Of a stretch of 64,000 bases of DNA, positions 60,935 to 64,000 are shown piece after piece. Source of the DNA: Guyanagaster necrorhizus. Its lineage: Eukaryota > Basidiomycota > Agaricomycetes > Agaricales > Physalacriaceae. The notes beneath the pieces were generated by a model. The model saw only the letters and a list, made by a program, of their open reading frames with translations. It was not told where the DNA came from and did no database searches. Both the position numbers and the translations under genes were made by a program. Each line of letters begins with the position of its first letter. Positions within the stretch are counted from its first letter, which is position 1. The DNA is taken from contig NW_025064892.1 of NCBI RefSeq assembly GCF_019112545.1, forward strand, positions 434,001-498,000. Direction: 5' to 3'.

Positions 60935-61500
60935 CTAGTATACGAACATCTCCAGGAAGAAATGGCCATTGTTGCTTGCAGGAGTAGATTCGCCCGTCAC
61001 AGGATTATACATGGACCCCAACTTAGACATGGACCCCCATAGCCCCATCATGTACCCTTGAGGTAGAGATGAATTTGATTGTGCGCCAGGTTGGATGGCT
61101 GCTTTCTTGCACTGCATCTTATGAGTAGGCCAGTCCTTCGTCATTTTGTTAGCCGGAAGTTATGTATGAGAAAAAGAGTCACTTGTACCTTTCTCTGGCA
61201 TTCGGCGCTGCAGTGTACGCGTTCCTTGCACCTGGAACAGCGGTGTGTAGCTTCAATATGACAATCAGCCTCCGACCATTGAATCATGGTACTCCTTTGA
61301 TACACGGTGAACTCAAAGAGATACGAATGGTATGAACTGGCGACTTACAGATGTTATAGATGCTTTCAGAAAAAGGGGCTTTAATCATCTTATCGTGGCC
61401 GTCGTCAAAGACATAAAATAAAAGAAACAACCCTTGGCTTGCGCCTTGAAAGAACGACTGGGGATCATGGGAATTTCACACGCCGCATGATTTTGACGTG
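60935..61500 (-). CDS. MYND-type zinc finger protein, 5' end unresolved
   Basis: The 3' half is clear: FTVYQRSTMIQWSEADCHIE and ATHRCSRCKERVHCSAECQR, an intron, then DWPTHKMQCKKAAIQ, giving the second part of a MYND finger (C-x2-C-x5-C-x3-C-x7-H-x3-C). The tail ends NGHFFLEMFVY (TAG at 60935-60937). The first CxxC pair of a standard MYND finger is not seen. Further upstream are coding-like pieces (LFLLFYVFDDGHDKMIKAPF at about 61350-61430 and TRYHETICFDNAKHEFEGTE at about 61660-61745) that I could not join in frame or link to an ATG before the neighbouring BIG1 stop. MYND fingers bind Pro-rich peptides. Confidence 0.55.
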
Positions 61501-61768
61501 CACAACAGCCTGAGGGACTACTCACACCGTGCCGAGGTTATCGTCACAGAAGGTTAAGGTTCAACTTCCAGACCTCGCCGCTGTTTTGTCTTGAAGATCT
61601 GAAAAGAGAATGAAAGGAGGGCGACAACTCGACCACGTACCCAACCTATTTCTTGCTGTCCTTTGAGAGAATATATTTCTGTCCCCTCGAATTCGTGTTT
61701 CGCATTATCAAAACATATAGTTTCGTGATATCTAGTGACTATCGTCCAACTCTGCTCTCCTTCCGAGA

Positions 61769-62763
61769 TTACTGATTTTTCTTATCAGCAGCATTGAATC
61801 CCTTTGGGGTATCCATTCGAACGGGACTCTGGATACTTGCCAAGGCCTGGATACCAAAATAGATGATGGGCAAAAGAACTCCTACGACAATGAGAAGAGC
61901 AAGAATGAGGCCTGGGGTGAGGAGCTGGTAACGTGCAAGAATTCCTCCTTTCGGAGATGCCAGCAAGTTTGTAGGTGGAAGGTCCAAGACAGGTGGACTG
62001 TCAGGGGATTGTCGCTTGTGGTGCGTGGGGAGGACAGAAGTGCTGTATATAGTCAGGTGCTGAGAGTATGGTAGAGCGGATAATGTCAATTCCAGGAGTT
62101 CATCTGGACATAATGTTGTAAGGGCGCTTACATGCATGTGAAGACGAGAGGACGTACCATGTTGCAGCATACTGCTTTTCCTCGCGTAACCCTCAACTGA
62201 GAGCTCTGGAAGACTCACTATGACAACCGACTTCTTTCCTGCATCCAATGCGACGTCGCCATACCCAGGCGTTAGACCGATGAGACGCGCATTGCATTTC
62301 GCAGAAACGGACTGAGCGAATGAAATGAGATCTCCTGATGATGAGTAGTCGTCGAGGCGAATATATGGGTACTGGCGCGATGATGTCGAAGAATTTAGAG
62401 ATCGTGCGATATGGGAGGTTGAAGGCAGGTTTCGTAAGTCGGAGGCATGCAGCTGGAGGATGTCAACAAAATCGAACGTCCCCCTAGGGAGACGACAACG
62501 TACTCCTGGCTGGTCAACTACAATCACCGCTTCATGCACACATAAATCATCATCCAGCAAGATAGTCCGGAATAGGTCCGTTGAATGCGTACGACTTGGA
62601 AGCCGGCTGAGGACATTTGAGCTGCAAACTATGATTCAGTATGTGATTGGGTCGCATGGGCCACTATGACACACGAATGAGACGACCATGCAACAGTAGG
62701 AAAGGTGTCGGAGAAGGCCAGCGCTGCTGGCAACAGTGAAAGGAGAAAGGCCAGTCTGGTCAT
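61769..62763 (-). CDS. BIG1: Big1-like ER membrane protein (V-ATPase/beta-1,6-glucan assembly)
   Basis: ER protein of the Big1/Voa1/Ac45 group. In yeast, Big1 is needed for cell-wall beta-1,6-glucan. Signal peptide MTRLAFLLSLLPAALAFSDT, then VAWSSHSSNVLSRLPSR (restored by splicing at the first intron), VHEAVIVVDQPGVRCR, SLPELSVEGYARKSSML and a near-terminal membrane helix LTPGLILALLIVVGVLLPII. The cytosolic tail ends DKKNQ, a KKxx ER-retrieval signal. The start ATG is 62761-62763 and the stop TAA is 61769-61771. It is head-to-head with the acyl-CoA dehydrogenase gene, with 230 bases between start codons. Confidence 0.88.
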
Positions 62764-62841
62764 TGTCGACTCGCGTTGAGGATGTAAGACGAAACGAACC
62801 GGGCACAGCCCTGACAGTGGACGAACCGAGCTGCCTACGAC

Positions 62842-62847
62842 CACGTG
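62842..62847. promoter_or_regulatory. CACGTG box in the BIG1/acyl-CoA dehydrogenase promoter
   Basis: CACGTG in the context CCACGTGACC, in a 230-base divergent promoter. Candidate Cbf1/bHLH site; function inferred. Confidence 0.4.
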
Positions 62848-62993
62848 ACCGGCTATTACCCCGCATCGGTTACAGGCTCCAGGGTTAGCCTGTGATTTGT
62901 GCTTTCCGGGCCACCATAACGTCTTCAGGGCTCATCTCAATTCCGTTCTTGATATTTGAGGCGTTCCGTTTTTCTCCTTGTCCTCCAACCGCC

Positions 62994-64000
62994 ATGTTCA
63001 GAGCGTCCTTGAGAGCTTTACCACTCAAATCTGTTCGTTCCATTCGTGCTACCAGGTCATTCTCCGAATCACCTTCCTTAAAGTTTACATCCCTGACAGT
63101 GAACAGGTCTTTTTCGTCAACATGGATCCGCAGAGAAAGTGAAGGAGCCCGAATAGCTTCATTGGATACGTTTTCAGAAGAGGAGATGATGATCAGAGAG
63201 ACCGGTGCGTTCTGACGGATAAGTGCATTCCCTAGCTGATTGGCAACTTAGTGCAACGTTTTGCGGATGATGTTGTACGACCTAAAGTCAGGGAAATGGA
63301 CGAAAATGAGCAGATGGATCCTTCCATTATCAGCGGCTTGTTCGAGCAAGGAGTACGTGCTATTCCTATTCCTACCCTATGCCCTCCACTTACCCTGGAC
63401 CCATGTCTAGCTTATGGGTATTGAGACACCTGCCGACCGCGGAGGCTCTGAATCTTCCTTCACGTCAGCAATCATCGCCATCGAAGAACTAGCCAAAGTT
63501 GATCCCTCTGTCTCTGTTTTGTGTGATGTTCACAATACTCTTGTTAACACTGTGTTGCGAAAATACGGTTCGGAAGAACAGAAAAACAAGTGGCTACCAC
63601 AACTGTCTGAGTCAAAGGTATGATCCTCCCGACCCGCTGATCCAAGTTACTCACATCCCCCAGCTGGGATCCTTCTGCCTATCTGAATCTGCCTCTGGCT
63701 CAGATGCTTTTGCTCTGAAGACTCGCGCGAAAAAAGATGGAGACAATTATATTATCAACGGTGCCAAAATGTGGATCACAAACTCGTATGAGGCCGAAAT
63801 CTTCCTCGTATTCGCTAACGTACATATAATTGATAATCTTTACGATGCTAGCTCGTCTGACATTCTTGAATCAGGTTGACCCAACAAAGGGATACAAGGG
63901 AATAACTTGTTTCATCGCTACAAAGGACATGGGCATCGAAATCGCGAAGAAGGAACAGAAATTGGGAATCAGGGCTTCCTCGACGTGCACACTTAGCTTT
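62994..64000 (+). CDS. Short/branched-chain acyl-CoA dehydrogenase (ACADSB-like), 3' end cut
   Basis: Mitochondrial flavoprotein that oxidises short or branched acyl-CoA in fatty-acid and isoleucine/valine breakdown. The N-terminus is Arg/Ser-rich, like a presequence: [20 protein letters not shown]. Then [85 protein letters not shown] (FAD-proximal motif) and [20 protein letters not shown]. It continues with [20 protein letters not shown] and [17 protein letters not shown] to the window edge. Introns at about 63213-63242, 63352-63412 and 63619-63661, and one near 63820-63873. The catalytic Glu region lies beyond the window. Confidence 0.92.

Overview
The window looks like nuclear DNA of a mushroom-forming basidiomycete (Agaricomycetes). 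Genes are packed on both strands and cut by many 45-70 nt GT-AG introns. Class I hydrophobins, a FunK1-type kinase relic, an F-box protein of the basidiomycete type and orthologues of conserved eukaryotic nuclear genes are all present. No CRISPR array, bacterial operon, rRNA or tRNA gene was recognised. Gene models were spliced by eye from reading frames and GT/AG (rarely GC/AG) borders, so exon borders are approximate except where stated.

Layout. 0.1-2.1 kb: 3' part of an APC amino-acid permease (+). 3.3-4.8: F-box protein (+). 5.2-6.2: short-chain dehydrogenase (-). 8.8-11.2: mitochondrial Xaa-Pro aminopeptidase Icp55 (-). 11.6-12.3: U3 snoRNP protein Imp3 (-). 12.8-16.0: LIM-binding (LDB/PtaB) regulator (+). 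16.3-19.5: PNUTS-like PP1 nuclear targeting subunit (-). 19.9-21.0: HMG-box protein (+). 21.2-22.1: WW-domain protein (+). 23.4-24.8: GT8 glycosyltransferase (-). 25.0-28.0: two intact class I hydrophobins plus a hydrophobin relic, all (-). 28.4-30.7: 4-coumarate-CoA-ligase-like enzyme (-). 32.5-34.6: chaperonin subunit CCT3 (+). 34.9-36.7: second WW-type protein (+). 37.0-41.2: Rad16 SNF2/RING repair ATPase (+). 41.6-43.0: vWA protein (+). 43.1-46.8: gamma-tubulin complex component (-). 47.2-49.3: DUF2433 phosphoesterase-like plus RRM protein (-). 49.3-54.9: gene-poor island with a rearranged eIF3e pseudogene, a FunK1 pseudogene and a possible solo LTR. 54.9-59.4: Mediator Med13 (-). 60.3-60.8: SDR relic (-). 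60.9-61.5: MYND-finger gene (-). 61.8-62.8: Big1-like ER protein (-). 63.0 to the end: acyl-CoA dehydrogenase (+), cut by the window edge.

How the genes relate. There is no single pathway. Much of the window is nuclear housekeeping: transcription control (LDB, PNUTS, HMG, Med13), ribosome biogenesis (Imp3), DNA repair (Rad16), cytoskeleton and folding (GCP, CCT3). The fungus-specific part is the hydrophobin group with its neighbouring GT8 enzyme. Three head-to-head gene pairs share short promoters: Imp3/LDB, PNUTS/HMG and Big1/acyl-CoA dehydrogenase; two of these carry CACGTG boxes.

I did not find a convincing undescribed multi-gene system. The most interesting signals are at the gene-structure level: a 12-nt microexon at the same place in both WW genes, a frame-preserving GC-AG intron inside the PNUTS zinc finger, an eIF3e fragment with an internal inversion, the DUF2433-RRM fusion, and a predicted N-myristoylated vWA protein.
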